A DNA stretch of 64,000 nucleotides, taken from NCBI RefSeq assembly GCF_000172975.1, contig NZ_ABTR02000001.1, positions 2,456,501-2,520,500 of the forward strand, read 5' to 3'. Under the pieces are notes generated by a model. The model was not told where the DNA came from. It did not search any database and was given only the letters and a program-made list of their open reading frames with translations. Both the position numbers and the translations under genes were made by a program. Positions within the stretch are counted from its first letter, which is position 1; each line of letters opens with the position of its first letter. Origin of the DNA: Dethiosulfovibrio peptidovorans DSM 11002. Lineage in GTDB: Bacteria; Synergistota; Synergistia; Synergistales; Dethiosulfovibrionaceae. Positions 50,683 to 59,768 of the stretch are shown one piece after another.

Positions 50683-51026
50683 CGTTCCTGCACCTCCAGG
50701 GATTCCAGTTCTAGTTCCATTCCTTGATCCATATCCACGTTCGTCCCTCCACAGAAAGGACAGAGATACCCAAGTTCCTCCTCACCCCAGTGGGCTCCGC
50801 AGCCCCGGCAGGAAAATTTTATGGGCACCGAGATTATAGCAAGTTCCGCCCCCTCCATGGGAGTTCCTTTCACCGATACGTCGAAAGCGAACTTCATGAC
50901 GTCCGGTATTACCTGACGCATGGCTCCCACCCTGAGGGTCACCGATTTGACCGAGGACCATCCGTTTTCGTCCACCATCTTTTCTAGGCTTTCCAAAATA
51001 GCGCTGACCAGGGACATCTCGTGCAA
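50679..51026 (-). CDS. hypA: Hydrogenase nickel metallochaperone HypA
   Basis: A 115-residue protein with the invariant MHEMSLV start, whose His2 binds nickel, and a C-terminal zinc ribbon CRGCGAHWGEEELGYLCPFCG. HypA recruits nickel and passes it to hydrogenase large subunit with HypB. It is the first gene of hypA-hypB-pcrA-coaE-pcnB-like-M50-surE, all overlapping or nearly so. Confidence 0.95.
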   Translation of the reverse strand: MHEMSLVSAILESLEKMVDENGWSSVKSVTLRVGAMRQVIPDVMKFAFDVSVKGTPMEGAELAIISVPIKFSCRGCGAHWGEEELGYLCPFCGGTNVDMDQGMELELESLEVQER

Positions 51027-51069
51027 GCGATCACCTCCGCTGAAGCAGATAAAACCATCGCAATTTAAA

Positions 51070-51092
51070 AAGGGGCCCCTAGGGCCCCTCCG
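51070..51092 (-). terminator. Terminator of hpf
   Basis: On the minus strand AGGGGCCC and GGGCCCCT fold into a short GC-rich hairpin, followed by TTTTTAAA. It lies about 15 bases after the hpf stop. Confidence 0.8.
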
Positions 51093-51105
51093 GTAAGGTT
51101 CAAAT

Positions 51106-51654
51106 CTAGTCCGTAGGTTCCAACAGGCCGTATCCGCCGGACTTTCTCTTGTAGACTACGTTCATGGAACCGCTCTCGACATTGGAAAAAATGAAGAACG
51201 AATGTCCCAAAAGATCCATTTGCATACAGGCCTCCTCTGCGCTCATGGGCCTGAGGGGGAACTTCTTGACCTTAACGATCTTCTCGTCCTTTTCCTCCAC
51301 CGCCGGCTTCGACATATCCGCCAGAATCTCGTCTATGTTGAACGACACGTCGTGAGTCTTAAGCTGAACTCTATCGACAAGATACTTCTTATGCCTGCGT
51401 ATGCGCCTCTCAAGATTCTTGAGGGCTATATCGAAGGCCTTTCTCAGATCCGAATCCCTCTCCTCTCCCCTCATGATGACGCCGTTGACGTTGGAGGTCA
51501 CCTCGACGGTGTGAATACCCCGACTGAGATTGAGGACGATCTGGTTATCAAGGATCTTGGGGAAGAATTTCTCCAGTTTGGAGAGCTTCCTCTCCATGTA
51601 TTCCTTCAGTTCGTCCGCCAGTTCCACGTTGCGAGTAACAAAACGAATGTCCAT
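51106..51654 (-). CDS. hpf: Long-form ribosome hibernation promoting factor
   Basis: About 182 residues. The N-terminal HPF/YfiA domain (DIRFVTRNVELADELKEYME, then VEVTSNVNG) binds the decoding centre. After an acidic linker comes the C-terminal dimerisation domain (KKFPLRPMSAEEACMQMDLLGH, FFIFSNVESGSMNVVYKRKSGGYGLLEP), so this is the long type that pairs ribosomes into 100S dimers. GGAGG lies 7-8 bases before the ATG at 51654. A possible promoter, TTGCAG (51731-51726) and TAAAAT (51707-51702) with an 18-base spacer, lies upstream. Confidence 0.94.
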   Translation of the reverse strand: MDIRFVTRNVELADELKEYMERKLSKLEKFFPKILDNQIVLNLSRGIHTVEVTSNVNGVIMRGEERDSDLRKAFDIALKNLERRIRRHKKYLVDRVQLKTHDVSFNIDEILADMSKPAVEEKDEKIVKVKKFPLRPMSAEEACMQMDLLGHSFFIFSNVESGSMNVVYKRKSGGYGLLEPTD

Positions 51655-51864
51655 TCTATTTCCTCCCTTCCTCCAACAGGTGCGCCTATCTACGCAATCG
51701 TATTTTAACACCTGTCCTCACATCTCTGCAACCGATGGAGGTTTATATAAAGTATAAACGACTTTCGTCAAAAGAACGAGACCGCTGTAGCTTTTCCTCG
51801 TTTTTTTTGTTTAAATGGCTGTACGCGATTATGGAACGACAAATAATCTAAGGAGATGAGCGGA

Positions 51865-53055
51865 ATGGTTCTTTCTGAAAGGGCACGAACGCTTGAACCT
51901 TCGGCCACACTGGCCGTGGTTGCCAAGGCCAAGGCGATGAAGAGGGAGGGTAAGCCCGTAATTTCCTTCGGTGCCGGAGAGCCGGACTTCAACTCGCCCG
52001 AGTCCGCCCTCAAGTACGCAGTAGAGGCGATGGAAAAAGGTTACACCCACTATACTCCAGGAACGGGAATACCGGAGCTCAAGGAGGCCGTGTGTTCCTA
52101 CTACTCCAGGAGGTTCGGTCTGGAGTACGCCCCGGGAGACGTGGTCGTAGGAGCGGGAGCCAAGATACTTCTCTACGAGGCCCTCAGCTGTCTGGTCGAC
52201 CCAGGAGACGAGGTCATAGTGTTTGCTCCCGCCTGGGTCAGCTACGTGGAACAGATCCGCCTATGCGGGGGTAAAGAAATCATAGTGGACACTTCCGAGA
52301 CCAGCTCCATACCGGACCTGAACGAGGTAAAACGAGTGATATCGGACAAGACGAAATGTATGATGATAAATTCGCCTAACAACCCCACCGGCGCCGTCTA
52401 CGACGAGGAGACCCTTAAGGGATTGGCCTCCATCGCTGTGGAAAAAGACATAGTCATAATATACGACGAAATATACGAACAGCTGGTCTACGGCGATGCC
52501 GCTCACCATCAGATAGTTGCACTGGCTCCGGAGGTCCGGGATCATACGATAATCATAAACGGGGTCAGCAAGGCCTACGCCATGACGGGATGGAGAATAG
52601 GCTACGCCCTGGGACCGTCCGAACTGATGGCCAAGGTGGGAGCGGTGCAGGGACACCTCACGTCCAACCCCTGCTCCATAGCTCAGTACGCCGCCCTCGG
52701 AGCCCTGAAGGAAGCCGACGACGATATCGTAAAAATGCACGGTCACTTTTCCGATAGAAGAGACCTCATCCTCAAGCTCCTCGGAGATGTACCTCTGATC
52801 GAGTTCGTAGAGCCTCAGGGAGCTTTTTACGTTCTGGTCAACGTTAAAAAAGCCCTGGGCAAAAGCAGCGACGGAGAGAAACTGACCGACGACGTCCACT
52901 TCTGCCAGAAATTGCTGGACAAGTCATATGTGGCGATGGTTCCGGGCAGCGCCTTCTTTGCGCCGGGCCACATAAGGGTGTCCTACTCCAACTCGACGGA
53001 GGAGATCGTCGAGGGAATTAAACGACTCAAGGAGTTCATAGAGAAGCTGAGTTAA
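51865..53055 (+). CDS. Class I/II pyridoxal-phosphate aminotransferase (aspartate aminotransferase type)
   Basis: About 396 residues. FGAGEPDFNSP near the N-terminus, INSPNNPTGAVYDEE, YDEIYEQLVY and the PLP lysine in GVSKAYAMTGWRIGY mark the Igamma aspartate aminotransferase group, with RVSYSNS near the end providing the carboxylate-binding Arg. It most likely transfers amino groups between aspartate and 2-oxoglutarate; related enzymes also accept aromatic substrates. The ATG at 51865 is preferred because AAGGAG lies 9 bases upstream, whereas the ATG at 51856 directly abuts it. It is monocistronic, with a terminator after it. Confidence 0.92.
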   Translation: MVLSERARTLEPSATLAVVAKAKAMKREGKPVISFGAGEPDFNSPESALKYAVEAMEKGYTHYTPGTGIPELKEAVCSYYSRRFGLEYAPGDVVVGAGAKILLYEALSCLVDPGDEVIVFAPAWVSYVEQIRLCGGKEIIVDTSETSSIPDLNEVKRVISDKTKCMMINSPNNPTGAVYDEETLKGLASIAVEKDIVIIYDEIYEQLVYGDAAHHQIVALAPEVRDHTIIINGVSKAYAMTGWRIGYALGPSELMAKVGAVQGHLTSNPCSIAQYAALGALKEADDDIVKMHGHFSDRRDLILKLLGDVPLIEFVEPQGAFYVLVNVKKALGKSSDGEKLTDDVHFCQKLLDKSYVAMVPGSAFFAPGHIRVSYSNSTEEIVEGIKRLKEFIEKLS

Positions 53056-53074
53056 ACGATATTATGTACCATCA

Positions 53075-53100
53075 ACGGGGTCCTTCGATAAGGACCCCGT
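53075..53100. terminator. Bidirectional terminator
   Basis: ACGGGGTCCTT (53075-53085) and AAGGACCCCGT (53090-53100) form an 11-bp stem with a CGAT tetraloop, followed by TTACTTT. It ends the aminotransferase gene and can also serve mntP from the other side. Confidence 0.8.
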
Positions 53101-53109
53101 TTACTTTAC

Positions 53110-53676
53110 CTATATCCAGTTCATATGGCTTGCCAATATCTCCAGACCTATGAGACAGAGACAAAGGCCTCCCAACATCTCCGCTCTGTGTCCAGTGGCG
53201 CTTCCCAGGCGGCACCCGGCCATCGCTCCGAAGACGGAAAGAAGGTAGGTTATAACCCCGGCAACTAGGGCCAAAGGCATGACGGAGTCCCCTAAAGTGG
53301 CTGTGGAAAAACCGACCGCCATGGCGTCGATGGAGGTAGCCACGGCCAATCCCAGCAGGACCCTGGTCTTGGCCGTGTCCAGACCAGAGCAGTCTTTGTC
53401 TGGCTTGATAGACTCGAATATCATGTTCCCTCCGACAAACCAGAGAAGACCGGCGGCTATCCAATGATCCCAGGCCGACACGAAGGACACGGCGGTGGCT
53501 CCCAAGACCCCGCCCAACAGGGGCATGGCAAACTGAAAAAAACCGAAGATAGAGGCCATCCGGAGGATCTGCCTTACCGGCATGCCGCACCGACAGGCCC
53601 CGGCACCTAAAGAGACCGAAAAAGCGTCCATCGCCAGAGCGGACGCCGTAGCTACGACCACATCCATCTCGGCCAT
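53110..53676 (-). CDS. mntP: Putative manganese efflux pump MntP
   Basis: A 188-residue protein with six hydrophobic spans. The two half-repeats each carry a conserved Asp motif: LAMDAFSVSLGAG near the N-terminus and TSIDAMAVGFSTA in the middle, diagnostic of MntP/YebN. It exports Mn2+ across the inner membrane. It is the last of gyaR, exported protein, mntP, starting 13 bases after the preceding stop. No mntP-type leader structure is recognised. Confidence 0.92.
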   Translation of the reverse strand: MAEMDVVVATASALAMDAFSVSLGAGACRCGMPVRQILRMASIFGFFQFAMPLLGGVLGATAVSFVSAWDHWIAAGLLWFVGGNMIFESIKPDKDCSGLDTAKTRVLLGLAVATSIDAMAVGFSTATLGDSVMPLALVAGVITYLLSVFGAMAGCRLGSATGHRAEMLGGLCLCLIGLEILASHMNWI

Positions 53677-53689
53677 CCACCGTTACCGT

Positions 53690-54037
53690 TCAATTAACGG
53701 ACCAGACGAGCTTCACCGCCTCGCCGAGATTTTCCCCCCGTTCTATAGGCCCGTAGACCCTGAGGGATTTTTTGGGAGGGATACCGACGTCGAACACGGC
53801 TACTCCGAGATCTTCCCCCCCAGCTCCCTGAAAGACTACCTTTGCCTTCAGGGGCTGAAAGAGCTCGCCGTCGTTTTTCACAGTCAGATATAGACGTTTC
53901 CACTTTATATGAGGCTTGCTCCAGGACAGGTTGAAATAACCGTCTACCTTACCCGAACCTGGCAAGGCCGCCCAGGCCGTCCCTATCGAAGCTAAAGCCA
54001 GCAATATAGCCGAAAAGAGCGCAAGATACTTTTTCAT
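53690..54037 (-). CDS. Exported protein of unknown function
   Basis: A 115-residue protein with a clear signal peptide (MKKYLALFSAILLALASIG, cleavage likely after TAWA). The mature part of about 92 residues is rich in beta-strand-forming residues (RLYLTVKNDGELFQPL, then AKVVF) and contains no cysteine. No family is recognised; a small periplasmic or surface beta-sandwich is likely. It lies 22 bases after gyaR and 13 before mntP, so it is probably co-transcribed. Confidence 0.75.
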   Translation of the reverse strand: MKKYLALFSAILLALASIGTAWAALPGSGKVDGYFNLSWSKPHIKWKRLYLTVKNDGELFQPLKAKVVFQGAGGEDLGVAVFDVGIPPKKSLRVYGPIERGENLGEAVKLVWSVN

Positions 54038-54059
54038 CGAACTCCCCCTATAGACGATA

Positions 54060-55016
54060 TCAATTCACCGGATTTCTCGGTTCCTTTCCTTCCAGCACGT
54101 CCAGCATGTTGGACGCGGCCATTGTAGCCATGGCATCCCTTGCCTCCCTGGTGGCGCTGCCTATGTGGGGCAACATTACCACGTTTTCAAGCGACAGGAG
54201 GGGGTCCTCCAACGATATCGGCTCTTCGTCGTAGACGTCTAAACCGGCGGCACCGATGACCCCGTCTCTGAGGGACTCGTAGAGCGACGTCTGGTCCACC
54301 ACAGGGCCTCTGGATGTGTTTACCAGAACCGCATCCGGCTTCATCCTCTCCAGCTCTTTCTTCCCGATAAGCCCTCTCGTACGATCGTTCAGAGGGCAAT
54401 GGAGGCTCAGGTAGTCACTTTTTTCCAGGATCTCTTCAAATGAGACCCATCTGGGGCCGTCGCCCTGATCCGTCGCAGGACCTCCCGAAGGGGTGTGATA
54501 GATTACCTTCATGCCGAATCCGGATGCCCTTCGAGCCACGGCCTTCCCTATTCGGCCAAACCCTATCAAACCCAGGGTCTTGCCGAATATCTCCCGCCCC
54601 AACAACATGGTGGGATGCCAACAGGTCCATTTTCCGGAACGAAGATATCTCTCCGCCTCGGTGAACCTGCGGGACGCCGCCACGAGCAACCCGAAGGCTA
54701 TGTCGGCGGTGGCCTCCGTCAGAACTCCAGGAGTGTTCGTTATCTTCACCCCTCTCGAAGTGGCCTCCTCCACGTCGACGTTGTTGTAGCCTACCGCGTA
54801 GTTGCTGACCACCTTAACATTCGGGGCGTTGTCGAAGAACTCCGAGTCCACCTTTTCGGTCAACATGGTTATAACTCCGTCCACGTCGGATATCTCCTTC
54901 AAAAGCAGATCCCTCGGAACCGGTCCGTCTCCATCCCAACACCGATATTCTACTTTTCCATTCAATAAATTTAAACCGGCCTCCGGAATTTTATGGCACA
55001 CATAGACTTTATTCAT
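54060..55016 (-). CDS. D-2-hydroxyacid dehydrogenase (glyoxylate/hydroxypyruvate reductase type)
   Basis: About 318 residues. The Rossmann motif is LGLIGFGRIGKAVARRA. Catalytic Arg lies in VNTSRGPVVDQTSL, Glu in DVYDEEP and His in VMLPHIGSATREARDAMA. The N-terminal half has VVSNYAVGYNNVDVEEA. All are typical of the GyaR/GhrB branch, which reduces glyoxylate or hydroxypyruvate with NAD(P)H. Substrate is not provable from sequence. The ATG at 55016 (MNKVYVCHK) is chosen over one 18 bases earlier. Confidence 0.9.
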   Translation of the reverse strand: MNKVYVCHKIPEAGLNLLNGKVEYRCWDGDGPVPRDLLLKEISDVDGVITMLTEKVDSEFFDNAPNVKVVSNYAVGYNNVDVEEATSRGVKITNTPGVLTEATADIAFGLLVAASRRFTEAERYLRSGKWTCWHPTMLLGREIFGKTLGLIGFGRIGKAVARRASGFGMKVIYHTPSGGPATDQGDGPRWVSFEEILEKSDYLSLHCPLNDRTRGLIGKKELERMKPDAVLVNTSRGPVVDQTSLYESLRDGVIGAAGLDVYDEEPISLEDPLLSLENVVMLPHIGSATREARDAMATMAASNMLDVLEGKEPRNPVN

Positions 55017-55113
55017 GGTATTCCTCCTTTTCAACAGAGCCTCTCAAAGGTATCATAAGACGATTCGGAGAGAAAGCATTTAAAATCCTGATCCCCTATG
55101 ACAGGGTATCTCG

Positions 55114-55142
55114 TTGAAATGCTTTCAAACCAGGTCTATACT
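55114..55142 (+). promoter_or_regulatory. Promoter of the purine permease gene
   Basis: TTGAAA at 55114-55119, a 17-base spacer and TATACT at 55137-55142. The expected leader of about 45 bases is too short for a purine riboswitch. Confidence 0.7.
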
Positions 55143-55194
55143 TACATTATATTCTTTAAGTAAAGACATCTTCATTATTTCAGGAGGGATCATC

Positions 55195-56496
55195 GTGGCA
55201 AGTTGGCTAGAAAGGCAGTTTAAACTGAAAGAAGTCGGGAGCGACGTAAAGACGGAGGTAATGGCCGGTATCACCACCTTCATGACCATGGGATACATAA
55301 TTTTCGTCAACCCGGATATATTGTCCAAGACGGGGATGCCCTTCGGTCCTCTCATGGTAGCGACCTGTCTCGCCAGCGCTCTGGCGACTTTACTCATGGC
55401 GTTAATGGCCAACTACCCCATAGCTCTCTCGTCCGGCATGGGACTCAACGCCTTCTTCGCCTTTTCCGTAGTTCTGGGCATGAACATCCCCTGGGAAGTG
55501 GCCTTAGCGGCTATCTTCGTGGAAGGACTTCTATTCATAGTCCTTACACTGACCAAGGTACGAGAGGCTATAGTCAACAGTATACCTAAATCCCTCAAGA
55601 TCGGCATCTCCACCGGGATAGGCTTTTTCATAGCACTCATAGGTCTGGAGGGATCGGGAATCGTCGTAGACAACCCCGCCACCCTGGTAGGTCTAGGCAA
55701 TCTGGCCTCCAAGCCGGTTATACTTACGATAATAGGCTTCGTCATAATGATGGCCCTGGAAGCCCACAGAGTCAAGGGAGCCATTCTGTGGGGGATACTG
55801 GCCGTAACTGCCATAGCTGTGCCGATGGGAGTGGCTTCCATGCCGGAAGGGGTAGTCTCCATGCCTCCCTCCATCGCTCCGATCTTCATGAAGATGGATT
55901 TCTCCCAGCTGGCGAACGGAACTTTTTGGATCATAGTCTTTACGTTCTTCTTCGTGGACTTTTTCGACACGGTCGGCACTCTGGTCGGGGTCACCAACAG
56001 GGCCGGACTTCTCGACGACAAGGGCAACCTGCCCAGGGCCAGAAGCGCTCTGATGGCGGACGCCATTGGGACAACCTGCGGAGCGGTTCTCGGCACATCG
56101 ACTATAACGTCCTTCGTTGAAAGCGCCAGTGGAGTCGAACAGGGGGGCAGGACCGGGCTCACCGCTCTTGTGACGTCGATACTCTTCCTTCTGGCCATTT
56201 TCTTCAGCCCCATTGTGTCCATCGTTCCAGCCTGTGCGACCGCTCCTGCTCTGATCATGGTCGGAGTCTACATGATGATGAGCCTCAAGGACCTGGACTT
56301 CGGCAGCTACACCGACGTCATTCCGGCAGCTATAGCTATATTCATCATGCCTTTCACCTACAGCATAGCCAACGGAATAGAGTTCGGCATCCTCACTTTC
56401 GTGATCCTCAAGTTTGCGGCCTGTAAGAAAAACGAGATAAGCCCCGTCATGTGGGGACTTTTCGTCATATTTATTCTCAAGGAGATATTCGTGTAA
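55195..56496 (+). CDS. NCS2/AzgA-type adenine/guanine/hypoxanthine permease
   Basis: About 433 residues with at least ten membrane spans. TFMTMGYIIFVNPDILS near the N-terminus, SSGMGLNAFFAFSVV, ISTGIGFFIALIGLEGSG and TFFFVDFFDTVGTL are signatures of the AzgA/PbuG purine base:cation symporters. The GTG at 55195 is supported by AGGAGGG 6 bases upstream; the open frame before it is the promoter. It lies directly before adenine deaminase, so uptake and deamination of adenine are probably coupled. Confidence 0.93.
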   Translation: MASWLERQFKLKEVGSDVKTEVMAGITTFMTMGYIIFVNPDILSKTGMPFGPLMVATCLASALATLLMALMANYPIALSSGMGLNAFFAFSVVLGMNIPWEVALAAIFVEGLLFIVLTLTKVREAIVNSIPKSLKIGISTGIGFFIALIGLEGSGIVVDNPATLVGLGNLASKPVILTIIGFVIMMALEAHRVKGAILWGILAVTAIAVPMGVASMPEGVVSMPPSIAPIFMKMDFSQLANGTFWIIVFTFFFVDFFDTVGTLVGVTNRAGLLDDKGNLPRARSALMADAIGTTCGAVLGTSTITSFVESASGVEQGGRTGLTALVTSILFLLAIFFSPIVSIVPACATAPALIMVGVYMMMSLKDLDFGSYTDVIPAAIAIFIMPFTYSIANGIEFGILTFVILKFAACKKNEISPVMWGLFVIFILKEIFV

Positions 56497-56517
56497 AACT
56501 CACAGCACGACAAGGAG

Positions 56518-56551
56518 GGGGCAGGGCTTTCGCTTCAGAGAGCCCTGCCCC
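56518..56551. other. GC-rich hairpin between permease and adenine deaminase
   Basis: GGGGCAGGGCT (56518-56528) pairs with AGCCCTGCCCC (56541-56551). No T-run follows, so it may be a weak terminator or an mRNA processing/stability element that sets the ratio of the two gene products. Confidence 0.6.
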
Positions 56552-56595
56552 TCTCTATAGTGAGTGAGATGAAACAGAAAGGGGAGTTATTTTAC

Positions 56596-58311
56596 ATGAA
56601 CGTGAAATCCATGCTGGCTCAGGCCAGAGGCGAAAAGACGGCGAACCTGGTTATATCCAACGTCACGGTTCCTAATCTGTTCAGTTTCGAGCTGGAGGTA
56701 ACCGACGTAGCCGTTTCGGGCGACCTCATAGTCGGTGTAGGAGAGGGATACAGTGGAGCGAGGACCGTGGACGGGACCGGCAAGTATCTGGTCCCAGGGT
56801 TCATAGACGGACATTGCCACATAGAGAGCACCATGTTGACCCCAGAGGGATTCGCCGAGTTGGTCCTTCCTAGAGGGACGACTGCGGTATTCGCCGATCC
56901 CCACGAGATAGCCAACACGTCCGGAATGGCCGGCCTGGAGTATATGCACAGGGCGTCCAGGTCCCTTCCTATGGACGTATTCCTGAACGCTCCATCCTGC
57001 GTTCCGGCCTCCCCCTTCGAGACCCCCTTCGACAGACTGGACTCTATGGCTCTGGATCGGATGTTTCGAAAAGGTTGGTGCACCGCCTTAGGCGAGGTGA
57101 TGAACTATCCGGGCGTTCTGGAAGGCGATCCCGATCTATGGGGCAAGATACTCGTATCGGGAGATCAGGTTAAGACCGGACACGCTCCGGGCCTCACAGG
57201 AAAGGACCTGTGCGCCTATCTCCTGAGCCGGTGCGATTCGGATCATGAATCCTACGAGCTAAACGAGGCGATGGAAAAGCTTCGCAGAGGCATGTGGGTG
57301 ATGATAAGAGAGGGAGCGAGCGAACACAACCTGGAGGATCTGGCCCCGATGATACTCCAGGACGAGAGACGGGGATGTCGAACCATGATGGTGAGCGACG
57401 ATCTCAACGTCCCCCACATCTTAAGCAGAGGCCACATGGATGAAAAACTCCGTATGGCTCAGAAACTCGGGATATCCTTCCTGACCGCTCTCAGGATGGT
57501 GACTCTGTCCGCCGCGGACTATTTCGGACTGAAGGACAGAGGTGCCATTGCGCCGGGCTACAGGGCCGATATGGTCCTCATCGACTCCATGGAAAACTGC
57601 AGAGCCGAGATGGTCTGGAAGGACGGTGAGTTGGTGGCGGAAAACGGGTCCCTGTCCAGCTATCCTCTTGTCAGAGAGGGTCACTATCCATCGCCGTCCA
57701 AGACGACCGAACTTCCCGATTCGGAAGGACTGAAGGTAAAATTCCAAGGCGGGGATATAAGGGTAATAGGCATAAAACCGGGACAGGTGGTGACGGAACA
57801 CCTCGTAATGTCCCCGAAGATAAAGGACGACCTGGTTATATCCGACGTCGAGAAGGACGTCGTAAAGATGGCGGTGGTCGACAGAAACACCGACAGCGGC
57901 AGGGTCGGCATAGGCTTCGTTCACGGAATAGGCTTAACCGGAGGTGCCATGGCATCTTCGGTGGCCCATGACGCCCATAATTTCGGTGTCATAGGGACGA
58001 ACGACGACGACATGGTGTCGGCTCTCCGGGAGCTGAGACGCTTAGGCGGTGGATTCGTTTCCGTGTTGGACGGGGAAGTCCTGTCCTCCCTACCACTGCC
58101 GGTCGGAGGGCTTATGAGCCAGGGAAGCCCCGAAGAGGTCATGGAACAGTACGAGAGGATGGAGATATCGGTCGAAAAACTGGGCTGTTCCCTGGAGCAT
58201 CCTTTTATGGTCATGGCCTTTCTGTCTCTATCGGTGATACCGACGCTCAAGTTGACCGATCAGGGATACGTCGATCTGGGTGCAGGAGGGCTGCTGGATC
58301 TCTTCGTATGA
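56596..58311 (+). CDS. ade: Adenine deaminase
   Basis: About 571 residues, amidohydrolase family. PGFIDGHCHIESTM holds the first metal histidines. FADPHEIAN and LGEVMNYPGVL follow, with GHAPGL, VSDDLN and the C-terminal domain with IGFVHGIGL and SSVAHDAHNFGVIGTND, all typical of bacterial AdeC. It turns adenine into hypoxanthine, feeding salvage. ATG 56596 is preferred because GGGGAG lies 9 bases upstream; the frame opens at a GTG at 56560 without such a site. Confidence 0.95.
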   Translation: MNVKSMLAQARGEKTANLVISNVTVPNLFSFELEVTDVAVSGDLIVGVGEGYSGARTVDGTGKYLVPGFIDGHCHIESTMLTPEGFAELVLPRGTTAVFADPHEIANTSGMAGLEYMHRASRSLPMDVFLNAPSCVPASPFETPFDRLDSMALDRMFRKGWCTALGEVMNYPGVLEGDPDLWGKILVSGDQVKTGHAPGLTGKDLCAYLLSRCDSDHESYELNEAMEKLRRGMWVMIREGASEHNLEDLAPMILQDERRGCRTMMVSDDLNVPHILSRGHMDEKLRMAQKLGISFLTALRMVTLSAADYFGLKDRGAIAPGYRADMVLIDSMENCRAEMVWKDGELVAENGSLSSYPLVREGHYPSPSKTTELPDSEGLKVKFQGGDIRVIGIKPGQVVTEHLVMSPKIKDDLVISDVEKDVVKMAVVDRNTDSGRVGIGFVHGIGLTGGAMASSVAHDAHNFGVIGTNDDDMVSALRELRRLGGGFVSVLDGEVLSSLPLPVGGLMSQGSPEEVMEQYERMEISVEKLGCSLEHPFMVMAFLSLSVIPTLKLTDQGYVDLGAGGLLDLFV

Positions 58312-58320
58312 AAACGTAAA

Positions 58321-58358
58321 AAAGCGGAGGAGAAAGGGATCCCTTTCTCCTCCGCTTT
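58321..58358. terminator. Bidirectional terminator between ade and frr
   Basis: AAAGCGGAGGAGAAAGGG (58321-58338) is an exact inverted copy of 58341-58358. The A- and T-rich ends let it act for both convergent genes. Confidence 0.85.
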
Positions 58359-58366
58359 AGAAAAGA

Positions 58367-58927
58367 CTAGAACTTGGTGAGGATCTCCTCTTCCTTGTCC
58401 TTCATGACCTTGTCGATCTCCTGTATGTACCCATCGGTTATCTTCTGGATCTGATCAAGGAAGTCGTGGTACTGGTCCTCGCCTATCTCCGATTCGTTCA
58501 GCTTTTTCTTGTAGAAATCGTTACAGTCCCGGCGCAGGTTTCTTACCGCTATCCTGGCCTCCTCGGAGAGCTTATGGACCATCTTGGTAAGCTCTTTGCG
58601 TCTGTCTCCCGTGAGCTCCGGCAGATTCAGCCTTATAACCTGTCCGTCGTTCTGAGGGGTTACACCGAGATCGGAGGCCAAAATGGCCTTCTCCAAATCC
58701 TTGAGTACGGTCTTGTCGAAGGGAGTTATCAGAAGAGATCTCCCCTCCGGGACGCTTATGGTGGCAAGCTGCTTCAGCGGCGTGGACGCTCCGTAGTAGT
58801 CCACCTTGATGTCGCTTACCAAACCCGGATGAGCCCGCCCCGTCCTGATTCCTACGAACTCCCCTTTCAGGAAGTCCACCGCCTTTCTCATTTTTTCTTC
58901 AAGATCGAATTTCGTTACATCGCTCAT
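58367..58927 (-). CDS. frr: Ribosome recycling factor
   Basis: A 186-residue protein. FVGIRTGRAHPGLVSDIKV, YYGASTPLKQLATIS and the C-terminal VRNLRRDCNDFYKKKL match the two-domain RRF, which splits post-termination ribosomes with EF-G. It has the usual length. It ends the rpsB-tsf-pyrH-frr cluster, 41 bases after pyrH. Confidence 0.97.
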   Translation of the reverse strand: MSDVTKFDLEEKMRKAVDFLKGEFVGIRTGRAHPGLVSDIKVDYYGASTPLKQLATISVPEGRSLLITPFDKTVLKDLEKAILASDLGVTPQNDGQVIRLNLPELTGDRRKELTKMVHKLSEEARIAVRNLRRDCNDFYKKKLNESEIGEDQYHDFLDQIQKITDGYIQEIDKVMKDKEEEILTKF

Positions 58928-58968
58928 GGAAACACTCTCCTTTTCGGTGGCGCTGATCTGTGATCCGG

Positions 58969-59691
58969 CTATTCCCCCGAAACTATCGTACCAATCTTCT
59001 TCCCTTGGATCAAGAAGTCGGCTAATCTACCGTCCTCCAGGACGTTCATGACCACTATGGGGATCTTATTTTCCATACACAGGGAGAAGGCGGCGGCATC
59101 CATGACCTCTATTCTTTGCCTTAAAGCATCCATATAGGTCAAGGAGGAGTAGAGGACCGCATCGGAGTTCTTCATGGGATCTTTGTCGTATATGCCGTCG
59201 ACCTTGGTGGCCTTCACAAGACACTGGGCACCTATCTCGGCGGCCCGGAGAGCCGCTGCCGTGTCGGTTGAAAAATAGGGAGAGCCTGTTCCGGCGGAGA
59301 AGATAAGAACTCGCCCCTTGTCCATATGTCTGAGAGCCCTTCTTCGAATATAGGGCTCGGCTATCTCCTGCATCTGGATGGCCGTCTGAACCCGGGTGGG
59401 GATGCCCTGTTTTTCCAGTACGTCCTGAAGAGCCAGGGAGTTTATAACAGTGCCCAGCATTCCCATGTAATCGGCCTGGGACCTCTCTATGCCCTCGTCA
59501 ACGGCCTGTTTACCTCTGAAGAAATTGCCTCCCCCTACGACCAGTCCGACCTCGACTCCGGCTCTCGAGATCTCCACGATCTGATGGGATATGCTCCTGA
59601 TGGCGTCGAAGTCCAATCCGAAACCGAGCTTGCCGGCCAACACCTCTCCGGAAAGCTTCAACAATATTCTCTTGTATTTAAACTCTGCCAC
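58969..59691 (-). CDS. pyrH: Uridylate kinase
   Basis: About 240 residues of the amino acid kinase fold. KRILLKLSGEVLAG forms the phosphate loop. VGLVVGGGNFFRG, the segment DYMGMLGTVINSLALQD and ILIFSAGTGSPYFSTDTAAALRA mark bacterial UMP kinase. A GTG start at 59691 follows a GGGGGG site 8 bases upstream; the longer frame runs into the terminator of tsf and was rejected. Confidence 0.95.
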   Translation of the reverse strand: MAEFKYKRILLKLSGEVLAGKLGFGLDFDAIRSISHQIVEISRAGVEVGLVVGGGNFFRGKQAVDEGIERSQADYMGMLGTVINSLALQDVLEKQGIPTRVQTAIQMQEIAEPYIRRRALRHMDKGRVLIFSAGTGSPYFSTDTAAALRAAEIGAQCLVKATKVDGIYDKDPMKNSDAVLYSSLTYMDALRQRIEVMDAAAFSLCMENKIPIVVMNVLEDGRLADFLIQGKKIGTIVSGE

Positions 59692-59714
59692 TGACGAATC
59701 CCCCCGTGTTTTTC

Positions 59715-59755
59715 CAAAAAAAAGGGGCCAGGATAAGGAATCCCTGAGCCCCTCT
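59715..59755 (-). terminator. Intrinsic terminator/attenuator after tsf
   Basis: On the minus strand AGGGGC..CAGGGAT pairs with ATCCTG..CCCCT, followed by eight T. It lies between tsf and pyrH, so it would end most rpsB-tsf transcripts and let only some reach pyrH-frr. Confidence 0.8.
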
Positions 59756-59768
59756 ATCGTTGATCTAA

